A DNA stretch of 64,000 nt from Escarpia spicata (taxonomy: Eukaryota > Annelida > Polychaeta > Sabellida > Siboglinidae): the NCBI GenBank assembly GCA_963995525.1, contig OZ023217.1, forward strand, positions 21,044,273 through 21,108,272, written 5' to 3'. Below, in pieces: positions 31,780 to 44,215 of this stretch. Both the position numbers and the translations under genes were made by a program. Numbering within the stretch: position 1 is the first letter of the stretch; each line of letters begins with the position of its first letter. A model generated the notes under the pieces. That model worked only from the letters and a program-made list of their open reading frames with translations, ran no database searches and had not been told where the DNA came from.

Positions 31780-34700
31780 CTAAACGTCCATTCTGTCGGG
31801 CTTTCGCACTGCGCGCCCCGATCTCGTCACGTATCCAGGGCGACGCGGCGAACTAGGCACGTCTTCAGTCGCATCTTGAGGATGCTCATCGCCCGGAAGA
31901 GTCGGCGTCGTCTCGACGTCATCAGGCTCGTCTCGGTGGTCGTCTGTCGTCTCGGAAGTGCGTGGCGGTTCAGGTGGCACTTTGAGGAGGTGCTTCCTGT
32001 TCCGTCGATACACGCCCCCGTCGCTTGTCTCGACGATGAAGGAACGCGGAGCATCAGCACGTGCGAGTACTGTGCCGTTTGCTGACCATCTGCGGTCGTC
32101 GTCTCGTTTGAGGCGGACGGCGTCGCCCGGCTGAAGAGGTGGTAGCTGCTTCGCGCCGTGGTGACGGTCGTAGTGGTGTCCATACACCCGCTTCGTCGCC
32201 TCGTCGTTGTTGAAGGCGGACTCGTAGTCCGGCCAGTTCGGTTGTAGTAACTCAGGCAGTATCGGTACGGTCGTTTTCATACGCCTGCCCATCATGAGTT
32301 CTGCAGGGCTGTACCCTGTTGCGGCAATAGGTGTCGCGCGGTACACCATCAACGCCTTCGTCGGATCGTCCTGCGCGAGCTGTTTCTTCGCGACCTGTAC
32401 AGCCCTCTCCGCTTCCCCGTTCGCCTGAGCGAAGTAGGGACTGCTGGTCACGTGGTTGATGAGCGCATCATTCGTAAACGCTGCGAACTCGCGGGACTTG
32501 AACTGCGGTCCGTTGTCTGTAAATAGGATATCTGGATGGCCCCATCGTGCATTCACATCTTTTATCTTCGCAATCACGGCTGATGAAGATGTGTTGCCAA
32601 GATGTGAAACTTCGGTGTATCGACTGTAATAGTCGATCATGACGATGTAGGTTTTACCCCGGAAGTCGAACAAGTCTGCACCGACTTTCTGCCATGGACG
32701 GTCGGGCATCGGGGTGCTCTTGAGAGGCTCTCTCGACTGTGTGGATCTCTTCGTTTGACAGACAGCACAACGCGCTACCAGGCTCTCAATCGACTTCGAC
32801 AAGCCCGGCCACCAAACTGTCTCGTTAGCTCGCGCGGGACACTTCGTGATCCCTTGGTGACCACTGTGGATCTTCTCGAGGATCTCGCTGCGCAACGACT
32901 GCGGGACGACGATCCTGCGAGCACGCACGATGATTCCCTTCACGACACTCAACTCTGACCGAACGTGGTACAGATCGCGCAAGCATTCGTCTGCCTGCGA
33001 GATGTGTCGTGGCCAACCCCCAGACGTGTACGCGATGACTCTCTGAAATGCGTCGTCGCTTTCCGTGGCGTCGCGAATGCGTCGTAGCATTGAGTCAAGC
33101 ACGGGCACTGTCGATAGCATACCCTCGACGTACGACTGCACGGCATCCACAGAGTCCAGTCGCTGGTCGCACTGTAGAGGTTGTCGTGACAGAGTATCTG
33201 CGATCACCTGGTCTTTACCAGGCACATGCTCTGCGACGATGTTGAATCGCATCAGGCGAACCAACAAGCGCTGACACCGAATCGGTGTCTGGTCGATATC
33301 ACGAGAGTTGATCAACGGGATGAGAGGTTTGTGGTCAGTCAACAACTTGATCTTCTCCAACCCCATCAGATATCGGTCAAACTTTTCGCACGCCCACGTA
33401 CACGCCAGACACTCTTTCTCAATGGCCGCATATCCCATCTCCGCTTTCGTCAACGTTCTGGAACAATACGCCACAGGCATCATCTGGTGGTCATGGACTT
33501 GCATCAGAACGGCACCGAGGCCGTATCCACTTGCGTCTGCACATATGACTGTGGGTAGTTTCACGTCGTAGAATGTGAGTACAGGAGTAGACGATATCAT
33601 CTGTTTCAATTCAGCGAACGCCTTCTCATGCACGCTTCCCCACACCCACACGATGTCCTTGCAGAGGAGTTCGTTGAGTGGCTTCGTGAATCGGGCGAGG
33701 TCTTTCACGAAACGTCCAAGGTAGTTCACCATTCCGAGGAAACGACGAAGTTGATGTATGTTTTCGGGCGATTTCATCTCCTGGATGGCCTTCACCTTGT
33801 CTCTATGGACGCTGACTCCGTCTTTGCTGATCCAATGACCCAGGAACTCGAGCCCAGGTTGTCGCAAGGTACACTTGGCCTTGTTCAGCTTCAGTCCTGA
33901 CTTCTCGATGATGTTGAACACCGTCTCGAGTCGTTGGTCGTGTTCTGCGATATTCTTCCCGCATACCAGAATGTCGTCCTGATACACCGACACACCGGGG
34001 ACGTCGCGGAGAATGTCGCTCATTTCACGCTGGAATATCTCGCTCGCGCTACTTATTCCGAACGGTAGCCGTAGAAAACGGTATCGACCGAATGGCGTGA
34101 TGAAGGTCGTCAGTATGCTGCTGTCGTCATGAAGACCCAACTGCCAGTAGCCGCACGAGGCGTCCAAAGACGAGAACACCTCGGCCCCAGCCAGGTTGTG
34201 GATGACGTCTTCAACGGTTGGCAACACATATCGCTCGCGACTGATGGCGACGTTGAGACCTTTCAAGTCAACACAGAGGCGAATGTTCCCTCCTGATTTC
34301 GGCACGACGACTATGGGACTGCACCACTCGGTAGGTTCCGTCACTTTGACGATTACCCCCAAGCGTTCCATTCGAGCGAGTTCTGCAGCCACCTTGTCGA
34401 GCATCGGCAGTGGCACGCGTCTAGACGTGCTGCAGCTGTACGGCTGTGCATCAGATTTCAGTTTGATGTGTACGCGCCGGGTCTTCAGCTCACCAAGCTC
34501 TCCAAACACGTCAAGGTCATAGAGGTCGGACGTGTGAACGTTGTCGAGCCGCGCTATCAAGCTTAGATGGACCGCCGCAGCTCTGCTGAGCAGGTTTTCC
34601 TTCAAACCTGGTATGACGTAACAGTGGACGTTCGTCACCTTTCGTTTTCGCAATATCTTCGCTATGAAGTGACCATCACAGGACAGTTTACCACCCGGTG

Positions 34701-35709
34701 AATCTAACGAAACGTTGGCCGACTTCAGCTTCGGTCGCTCGTGGAGTTGACGATAGGTTTCAGACGAAATGACGGTGACATCTGCGCCGCAGTCAATCTT
34801 GAAATCCACTACCGTGCCATTCATCTCCACTGATGTGTGCCAGGGTGGCTCGTCGTGTTCCTTGGACTCGACGGACCCAAGGAAGAACTCCGACGGCTCT
34901 ACCCCGACTGCCGAAGTGATTTCGTGTACGTTTCTTCTCGTCGAACACCGTTTCGCGAAGTGACCCTTCTTGTGGCACAGTTTACAGTAGGCGTTCAGCG
35001 CCGGGCACTCTGATCGTGTGTGCTGATGGTAGCCACACGCGTCACATGTCTGGACGACTGACTTTGCATGCCTGTGAGGAGCGTTCCGTGGTGTAGACGG
35101 CTTGAATGGCGGTTTTCCACGTCTACCACCCGGACTCCGCTTCACCTCGTTGATGACGCCTGCTGCCGGTCTAGTTTCGATCGACTTGATTTGCTGTCTA
35201 GACGCCTCATCCGCCCGACACATTTCAACAGCACGCCCGAGAGTGAGGTCAGCTTCGCACAGAAGCCGTCCTCTCACCGCATTATCGCGCAACCCTAGGA
35301 CAATCCTGTCCCGGATTAGCTCATCTCGCAGTTCGCGGTAATCACACGTCGCTGCGAGATGTTTGAGTTCGGTGACGTACTGGTCGATAGACTCTCCTTC
35401 ATGTTGTGGTCGAGTGTTGAGTTTATAGCGTTCGAAAGTCACATTTGTCTTAGGAATGCAATAACTTTCGAATTTCTCCTTCAACGGGTCGAGCTTATCC
35501 GCCTCTTCTTCGGTGAACTGGAAGGTGTTGTAGATCTCCAGTCCCTCTTCCCCGATCACATGAAGAAAGATTGCACACTTCACTGGGTCGTCTTTGACAT
35601 CAACCCCGGACGCTCTTGCATAAAGCGTCCATCGCTGGATCCATCTTTTCCACGTTTCTGATACGTTGCCGGAAAAGGACATCGGCCCAGGGGGCGAAAG
35701 AGTCTCCAT
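31780..35709 (-). CDS. Gag-Pol polyprotein of the Ty3/gypsy element, 1309 aa
   Basis: Domains in order: capsid-like Gag (residues 1-180; ERYKLNTRPQHEGESIDQYV), two zinc knuckles (about 220-250; CDACGYHQHTRSEC and CKLCHKKGHFAKRC), aspartic protease (DCGADVTVIS, about 308), reverse transcriptase with VYQDDILVCG (about 575), RNase H (ADASGYGLGAVLM, about 722), integrase HHCC (HSGHQG...CAVC, about 950-985), and integrase core with FDFRGKTYIVMIDYY, TDNGPQF and ANGEAERAVQ supplying the D, D and E residues. Gag and Pol share one frame without a frameshift or stop, unlike many Ty3 elements. All catalytic motifs look intact, so autonomous activity is possible. Domain order RT-RH-IN marks it as Metaviridae; the Mag-like clade is my inference. 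Confidence 0.95.
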   Translation of the reverse strand: METLSPPGPMSFSGNVSETWKRWIQRWTLYARASGVDVKDDPVKCAIFLHVIGEEGLEIYNTFQFTEEEADKLDPLKEKFESYCIPKTNVTFERYKLNTRPQHEGESIDQYVTELKHLAATCDYRELRDELIRDRIVLGLRDNAVRGRLLCEADLTLGRAVEMCRADEASRQQIKSIETRPAAGVINEVKRSPGGRRGKPPFKPSTPRNAPHRHAKSVVQTCDACGYHQHTRSECPALNAYCKLCHKKGHFAKRCSTRRNVHEITSAVGVEPSEFFLGSVESKEHDEPPWHTSVEMNGTVVDFKIDCGADVTVISSETYRQLHERPKLKSANVSLDSPGGKLSCDGHFIAKILRKRKVTNVHCYVIPGLKENLLSRAAAVHLSLIARLDNVHTSDLYDLDVFGELGELKTRRVHIKLKSDAQPYSCSTSRRVPLPMLDKVAAELARMERLGVIVKVTEPTEWCSPIVVVPKSGGNIRLCVDLKGLNVAISRERYVLPTVEDVIHNLAGAEVFSSLDASCGYWQLGLHDDSSILTTFITPFGRYRFLRLPFGISSASEIFQREMSDILRDVPGVSVYQDDILVCGKNIAEHDQRLETVFNIIEKSGLKLNKAKCTLRQPGLEFLGHWISKDGVSVHRDKVKAIQEMKSPENIHQLRRFLGMVNYLGRFVKDLARFTKPLNELLCKDIVWVWGSVHEKAFAELKQMISSTPVLTFYDVKLPTVICADASGYGLGAVLMQVHDHQMMPVAYCSRTLTKAEMGYAAIEKECLACTWACEKFDRYLMGLEKIKLLTDHKPLIPLINSRDIDQTPIRCQRLLVRLMRFNIVAEHVPGKDQVIADTLSRQPLQCDQRLDSVDAVQSYVEGMLSTVPVLDSMLRRIRDATESDDAFQRVIAYTSGGWPRHISQADECLRDLYHVRSELSVVKGIIVRARRIVVPQSLRSEILEKIHSGHQGITKCPARANETVWWPGLSKSIESLVARCAVCQTKRSTQSREPLKSTPMPDRPWQKVGADLFDFRGKTYIVMIDYYSRYTEVSHLGNTSSSAVIAKIKDVNARWGHPDILFTDNGPQFKSREFAAFTNDALINHVTSSPYFAQANGEAERAVQVAKKQLAQDDPTKALMVYRATPIAATGYSPAELMMGRRMKTTVPILPELLQPNWPDYESAFNNDEATKRVYGHHYDRHHGAKQLPPLQPGDAVRLKRDDDRRWSANGTVLARADAPRSFIVETSDGGVYRRNRKHLLKVPPEPPRTSETTDDHRDEPDDVETTPTLPGDEHPQDATEDVPSSPRRPGYVTRSGRAVRKPDRMDV

Positions 35710-35936
35710 TATGTGTGCCTATCTTCTTCGCATTATGATCCCCGTTGCTAAGGTATACGTCAAAGCCACATATTAACGCTCACGCGGAGAATCGTGTCTA
35801 AGTGCCCCGATATACGCATTTTGTTTGAAATCGCGCAAAGGGGACTTGCATAAACGTTCATGGTTTAATGTTCATCACAATTCATTCATGATCTACCGGT
35901 TTATGCGCGTGAATTCATCAAGATACGCTACCACCA

Positions 35937-36044
35937 TGTAATATACAACAAAACAGCATGTGATCGTCGCAGGAAGCCCTGTATTTCGTAAAGGTGTCAC
36001 ACACCAAGATTAGGTCAACAATATTATAGTAGAATAATATGACA
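35937..36044 (-). repeat. 5' LTR (108 bp)
   Basis: Bounded by GTTAT duplication on the outside and the TGG primer-binding site on the inside. Confidence 0.88.
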
Positions 36045-36764
36045 GTTATAGTAATTGACCTATTAATTTTATAGTACTATTTAAAAATTGCATTACAACC
36101 GTGTCGCCCACATTAAAGTGTCCAGAATAAAAATTTGCCCAACTCTTTCACCCCTGTCTAAGTGTGAAATCCGTCACCCAAAAGCTGCTCAGCCCATGAT
36201 TGGAGATTACAGTATTGGCTTCAGTACTCCTGCTTTGTTTTATTCAGTCGATTGTTTCACATCGGCTTCCTTTGATTTGTGTATGTTATTGATGTGCCGA
36301 GGCTTTAGTAATCGGCTTGATAAGATTGCACTGTTTCATCAAGCATACCTTTTTGTTTGAATACTTGGCTTCCCTCTGACACATATTCATTCAAGCATTC
36401 ATATGCGATTTCAAAGGTGACAGTGATCAACTCAAAGTTATGTAAATAGTCATCCATAGTCCGAGTTTGAATGTGTAAGATTACCTATATATTTGGGCTG
36501 TAGTTAAAGATTAATAGACCCGGAATTGATAGCGGGTCTATTTCATCTGAGCTAGACAAATGCATGATGCTGATAAAATGACATTATTGTGACGCCCCAT
36601 AGTTCGCTCCAGACATCACTAGACACATTGTTTTCCTGAAGGCCAATATACTCTGTGACATGAAAAACTTTATTTCAGTTTTCGGACTTCTATGTTGTAT
36701 TCATAAGTAGTCAGTTTGTTTACATTTACAAAATAATATATATATCTATTTTTTTTTGACGTGC

Positions 36765-37075
36765 ATGCATACAGATATTTCGGCGGTATATATACGATTT
36801 GACGACTGCGCGCAGGAAACAACGGGATTATTCTCACTTTGCCCCGGGGTAAAGTGGGAATAAATGCTCTAACTCGACACTACTGTGAAATATTGTTTCG
36901 TTTTTGTGCTTGTAAGCTTGCATTTACAAAGTATTATAGGCACACAAAGTTTGACGTACATGCATACAGATATTTCGGCGGTATATATATATACGATTTG
37001 ACGACTGCGCGCAGGAAACAACGGGATTATTCTCACTTTGCCCCGGGGCAAAGTGGGAATAAATGCTCTAACTCT
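36765..37075. repeat. tandem duplication, unit about 195 bp, with CCCCGGGG palindrome
   Basis: Two copies of GCATACAGATATTTCGGCGG...ATACGATTTGACGACTGCGC...CTTTGCCCCGGGG start near 36766 and 36962. Each ends with a near-perfect palindrome (TTCTCACTTTGCCCC / GGGGCAAAGTGGGAA). Confidence 0.85.
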
Positions 37076-37116
37076 ATTTCTTTTCTATTTTAATTTATGT
37101 TGTACGCTGTACAGTG

Positions 37117-39678
<2,562 letters not shown>

Positions 39679-39780
39679 CATTCCAGTGTACAAAAGACGT
39701 TGACTGTCTTCGTAGACGCAAATGTCCGGGAAACAACTCCGCCTGCGAGTGCGCTATGGGCTACGTCGGCGCCAACTGTG
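39679..39780 (+). CDS. EGF-like domain exon 2
   Basis: A second 102-bp phase 1-1 exon (acceptor GTTTTGCAG, donor GTAAGT) encodes FQCTKDVDCLRRRKCPGNN, SACECAMGYVGANC. Six cysteines follow C-x5-C-x5-C-x6-C-x-C-x8-C, nearly the spacing of the exon at 28894. Probably part of the same multi-EGF gene; further modules were not found in the window and may lie beyond long introns. Confidence 0.8.
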
Positions 39781-42700
39781 GTAAGTGGCGACCTCTTGTG
39801 GGTACTGCGGTGCATTGTATTCTGTGTTGTTCTGTTTAATTGCTTAATCACTCAATCAATCAATACTAATTTTACGAACAGGTAGGCAGGGCTATACGTA
39901 CATAAACTAATTTTACGAACAGGTAGGCATACGTACGTTAATCCATATTGTATTATTTAGCGTTCAGTTTAGACTGGTACTGATTAGGACAGTCGCGAAA
40001 TCCATTAATTGTAAATGTTGTCATACTGTTATCTTCTTAACACATTGTAAGCAAATAGGTGCAGTGTGGAACAGCAATTACCTTTGCATTTATATGATAC
40101 AATTCTAGAACATGCATAAATCTAATAACTAATTAATTTGATTTTAATCGACCTAGCATATTATTACGGAATACTATTCTTAATATAGTCATGTAATCGT
40201 GGTCTTCAAGCGTTATTATGAATATTTGCGATGGGATAGGTGTACACTTATTAGAATGTTGTTCATTTGGAAGAAGGATATATGTGGAAATATGTATAAA
40301 TGCTAGCCAACTAATAATGTGTTGTAATTTGTATTCAGCACAAATAATCTGTTCGTTTTCAGAATTCCTAATTTACTAGAGCTATAGTGAAAAACAAAGC
40401 GACTTACGAGCATTCTTTTGTTTAACTAACAGCTCGCTATCGCCACACAAACGACGGGCCGTACGGCAACAATAGAGAGTGCTAGCACTCTGATCGCGAC
40501 TCCCATCCCGGGCAGATCGCGCCAGTCGCTCGCCCAACAACCGAGCCTCGGTGTGTTTATGCCACCATTCTACAATGTTTCAGATCCACAGTACGGCTTT
40601 GATAAAATATTGATCTGAGGGCATGTTTTAGGTCCAAATAGCTCTCCGGTTTGCGTCAACATGTGATTGATTAATATTGCTTGTTTCAAGTTCGGCATGC
40701 TGTAACCTGCGACCGAAGTGGCGCATACCGAGCGCTGTTTTGGGACAGTATATTCCTGGAACGATGTGGAATGATGGGTTAAACGTATTGAGGTATAACA
40801 TTTAGGCGCAACTGTCATAATGCCGAAATCGCGTTGGGCCAGGATTCTACACAACGTCACAATTAAGTTCACAAAGTAATGCGCAGATCTATATGCTGCC
40901 TATTTGGCTATTCCAGTGCTACTGTCATCACATCGGTCAAGTTTCCAGCCACCGAAACACATTCAGGAGTGAATCGTGGCTTTCTCGATATCCATAGCAT
41001 AGACTTAGAAGATCTCCCAATGTGACATCTACACGTTTGCCAAGATGCAAGACATCTAGCAGACTAGCATGCCCTCTCCTAAGGGAGGAAGGCTGCTTTA
41101 ACTTCCAAAACACCAACTATCAACGGACAACATCAATAAATAAAACAGTATATCTTAACAAGGCATCTTTGTTATGTTCTTGTTAGTATCAAACTACTAC
41201 TAATAATAATAACAACCGGGTTTACATTGGTTGTATAAGTTGTGATATTTAGAATACAATACTTACAATTAAAAAGTGCAATAAGGGGGACCCTCGATCG
41301 CTACGGGCTTGGGACCCCCTCAAATGAAGGATGGGGGTCCCGAGGATTCTCGAACAAAAACATCCAGGTAAACCCCTGCATATAGTGTAGTTTTCATATA
41401 TTAATCGTTCTTTTATAGGCCTACATAAGGAAAAAGAAGAATTTGAACTCTCAATAAGTCAAAGGCGTCCTTGTCCATTTGCCATATGGTATTATGTCTC
41501 TATTAAATCTTGTTAAATTAAATTATACATGTTGTTTGACTCTAATATATAACAAAACATATTACAACATATTATGTTGGGTGAAAGCAACGGTTTGATT
41601 TGGAAAAAGGATTATGTCATGCCGATACTAACATTAATCATGCAAATCCTTCATGTTATTTGCAGTTTTGGTGTACAATTACGAAACACTAAATCCCTGT
41701 TTTGAAGGGAACTTTCTGCCAATTGTATGTCCTTTCAAGTAATCATGATCAACCGTATACAAAAAAGTTTCTCTAATGTGGCCCCGACGGCACATGCTAT
41801 GACGGAGGATCTGATTGAAGACGCCGTCATATTTTGACAGCCAATCCGCGACATATCGAAGATCAAACGACAGTTTCATCTCTACGTTTTTCGCTCTGCG
41901 TATCATTAGTTTCGTAACCACTGTAGGCTGGTCACATGTTGATAGTTAAATGTATTGTCACTAGTGTGCTTACCGCGTCCTGGCAGCTACTACATTTGGC
42001 GATGCCTCGATAGTTCGTTGTAATGTTGCACCATTAGTATTTATGTATTTTCATTGTCATTTGATTAAACGCCGAGATGATGAGTATGCTATTCTCTACC
42101 GCTTTTCAAAGTTGTATAATTATCAGAAGAGCCTTTTATTACGCTTGCCCAATTTAGATGAGTGCCTATGTTGACCGTAAATTGCAACTCCACCCATTTA
42201 CGTAACATGCGAGACGAATAGATTGTCTGGCTCATAAAATCGTTCATTACAAATGACATACGATTAAATTCACATTTTAGAGTCACAATAAAAGACTGTT
42301 TATTGTGACACGCCATATAACATCGATGCAGATATGCATCATTACAACGAAAAGTCGTTGATTTGGCTATTTTTCCATAACTACTCTGGATAGAAAGATG
42401 TGACTGCTTTCTTCAAGCAGCAGTGGCGTGTTTGGGGGAATGGTGGGATTGGACATTAAAATATCCATATGTAACCTGTTTTGCCACGATATCCTAGTAT
42501 GAAAAATGTATGGATGATTAGGCATATCCCCCTTGCTTTCCTTTCAGCGATATTGAATACGTCACTCTTATCTATCCTCTTGGGATGCAGGGTGATAAAA
42601 ATGAAGAAAAAAAACCCACAAAGCAATGTAGTTTTACTCTTTTAATTTTCGAAACAATGTCACATCAAATAACTATAAAAGCAACGCATATAAATACAGG

Positions 42701-43057
42701 CATACTCTGCAAGTCATTCTACCTTTGATGGGACGATTAATCAAGAAACCGACAGAACACTTCACATAAAACTATCGAGAGTTCCAAATTTAGAAAACGT
42801 GTTGCAAATAATTTGACTTACGCGCCTGCGATTACAGAAAGCGTATAGTCCGGGCAAATACCGGATAGGAATCTGCAAGCCGGCCACCAAACCACTAAAC
42901 CCCTTAATCGTAATCGTGTACATTGATCAGTAAATTTGAAGAGAGGGGATGCGCTCAAGCTAGTGTGTTTTGCATGCTCCTGTTACAGGTGGGTATATGC
43001 GTGGTTTGCCAAGTGCTACTAACAACAACAGAAGTTCAACTCCGAACCTATATGCTG
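39781..43057. other. non-coding stretch, no exon recognised
   Basis: A 23-base stretch at 40531-40553 (CGCCCAACAACCGAGCCTCG...) recurs with two changes at 49119-49141. A GGGACCC-rich inverted patch is at 41285-41355. No third EGF module was found. Confidence 0.4.
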
Positions 43058-43182
43058 CTAGTGGAGCGCAGTATAGTGTAGTGTGGTCGGACTCTTGACC
43101 GAGAGAACCCGGGTTCGAATCCTGTGCTGCGCTATCGAACCTTGGGCAAGTTTGTTTACGCAATAATTATAAGAACTTACCT
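43058..43182 (+). mobile_element. SINE S1, internally deleted copy
   Basis: tRNA-like head with B box CGGGTTCGAATCC (about 43110), then CCTTGGGCAAGTTTG, then a jump to the family 3' end TATAAGAACTTA. Confidence 0.75.
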
Positions 43183-43540
43183 TCACCTTTAACCCTGATT
43201 ATCCACAAGAAACTAAACAAACAAAAAAGTCAACTTACTTGAATAAACTGATGAGAAACACTCCTTACGAGCACGATCCAAAATTGTAATGCGCAAATGG
43301 TTGCTACGAATGCGTTTTGTTGCAATGACGTCACAACGTTTTATGACGTTTGTAACGTGTACAGAAGCCATTTCATTGAGGAAGGGGAGTGATTTCGTAC
43401 TCGGTTCGTACACGGGCGAGGAGTGAATAAGTTACTGCGTATATAAGATAGGCACCCTGCTTACAGGGGTGTGGAACATATACAGGGGATTCCCACAAAT
43501 GTACGCGTACGTAATTTGTTAACGCAAAGTAACGTAACGG

Positions 43541-43865
43541 TAAGTTCTTATATAGCGCAGTATCCAGTCCTCAGGACTGCTCAAAGCGCTTTACATTCTA
43601 CTCCCTGGCAGATCTGTTCAGTCGAGCACCATCTCGACTTCGCTGGGAAGCATCCAGCCACTCTGCAATTAATGCGCGAAGATTATTCGTACACAAATGT
43701 CCACCACTGTCTACAGCCAAGTACTCATTCATACAGTTGAGTGAACTGGAAGACGTAGAGTGAACGAATTTGCCCAAAGTTCGACACGGCAGCACAGGAT
43801 TCAAATCCCAGTTCCCTCGACTGAGAGTCCGTTGCTCTAGTCACTGCGCCACTTCGCCACTGCGC
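43541..43865 (-). mobile_element. SINE S1, near full-length, antisense
   Basis: Starts with the complement of the family 3' end (TAAGTTCTTATATAGCG) and continues through the complements of AAAGCGCTTT, the GAAGTCGAGATGG block and AGTGGTGGACATTTGTGTAC to the complement of the B box (GGATTCAAATCC) near 43797. Confidence 0.85.
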
Positions 43866-44034
43866 CACTGCGCTTCACAATGCGTTTATGGCCACCGTTA
43901 AGTCTCGGTGTGTCTGTCTGTTTCTGTGGTGTGGCTTATAAATATATTTAGGTAATTGTATTTATTTGTTATGTTGGGTGTGATGGTCTTAACAATTCAG
44001 ACAGTCAGCATATTTCAACCCATCATGTCACACC

Positions 44035-44215
44035 GACATGTCAATGGTAACACTGCCAGGACGCACGTAGTCCTCGGTGGTTCATTTACGTCCCCAGTTA
44101 ATGGCCCACGAACCGACATTAACGAGATTATTCGAACCACTAGGGATATAGTCCCGAATGACCAGCTCCAGACTAGTCCACAAAGCGCGCCCCGTGCCTG
44201 GTTCGGTTTTATATC
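44035..44215 (-). mobile_element. SINE S2, 5'-truncated antisense copy
   Basis: Complement of the S2 body at 10950-11110: CTGCCAGGACGCACGTAGTC, CCTCGGTGGTTCATTTACGT and CCGACATTAACGAGATTAT are recognisable. Confidence 0.65.

Larger units (their letters stand above)
31506..36044 (-). mobile_element. nearly intact Mag-like Ty3/gypsy retrotransposon with short LTRs
   Basis: Minus-strand element of 4539 bp. Its 5' LTR is at the right (35937-36044, 108 bp) and its 3' LTR at the left (31506-31565, 60 bp, lacking 48 internal bases). Both LTRs begin TGTCATATTATTC on the minus strand and end ...TTACA-type. The 5-bp duplication GTTAT flanks the copy (31501-31505, 36045-36049). A primer-binding site starting TGGTGGTAGCG adjoins the 5' LTR, and a polypurine tract (TTTGGGGGGAGA) adjoins the 3' LTR. 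The single gag-pol frame is open for 1309 codons. It lies in the presumed intron between the two EGF exons. Confidence 0.95.

Noticed and set aside
31744..35661. Multiple plus-strand open frames of 60-113 codons
   Set aside because: Antisense shadows of the GC-rich gag-pol frame.
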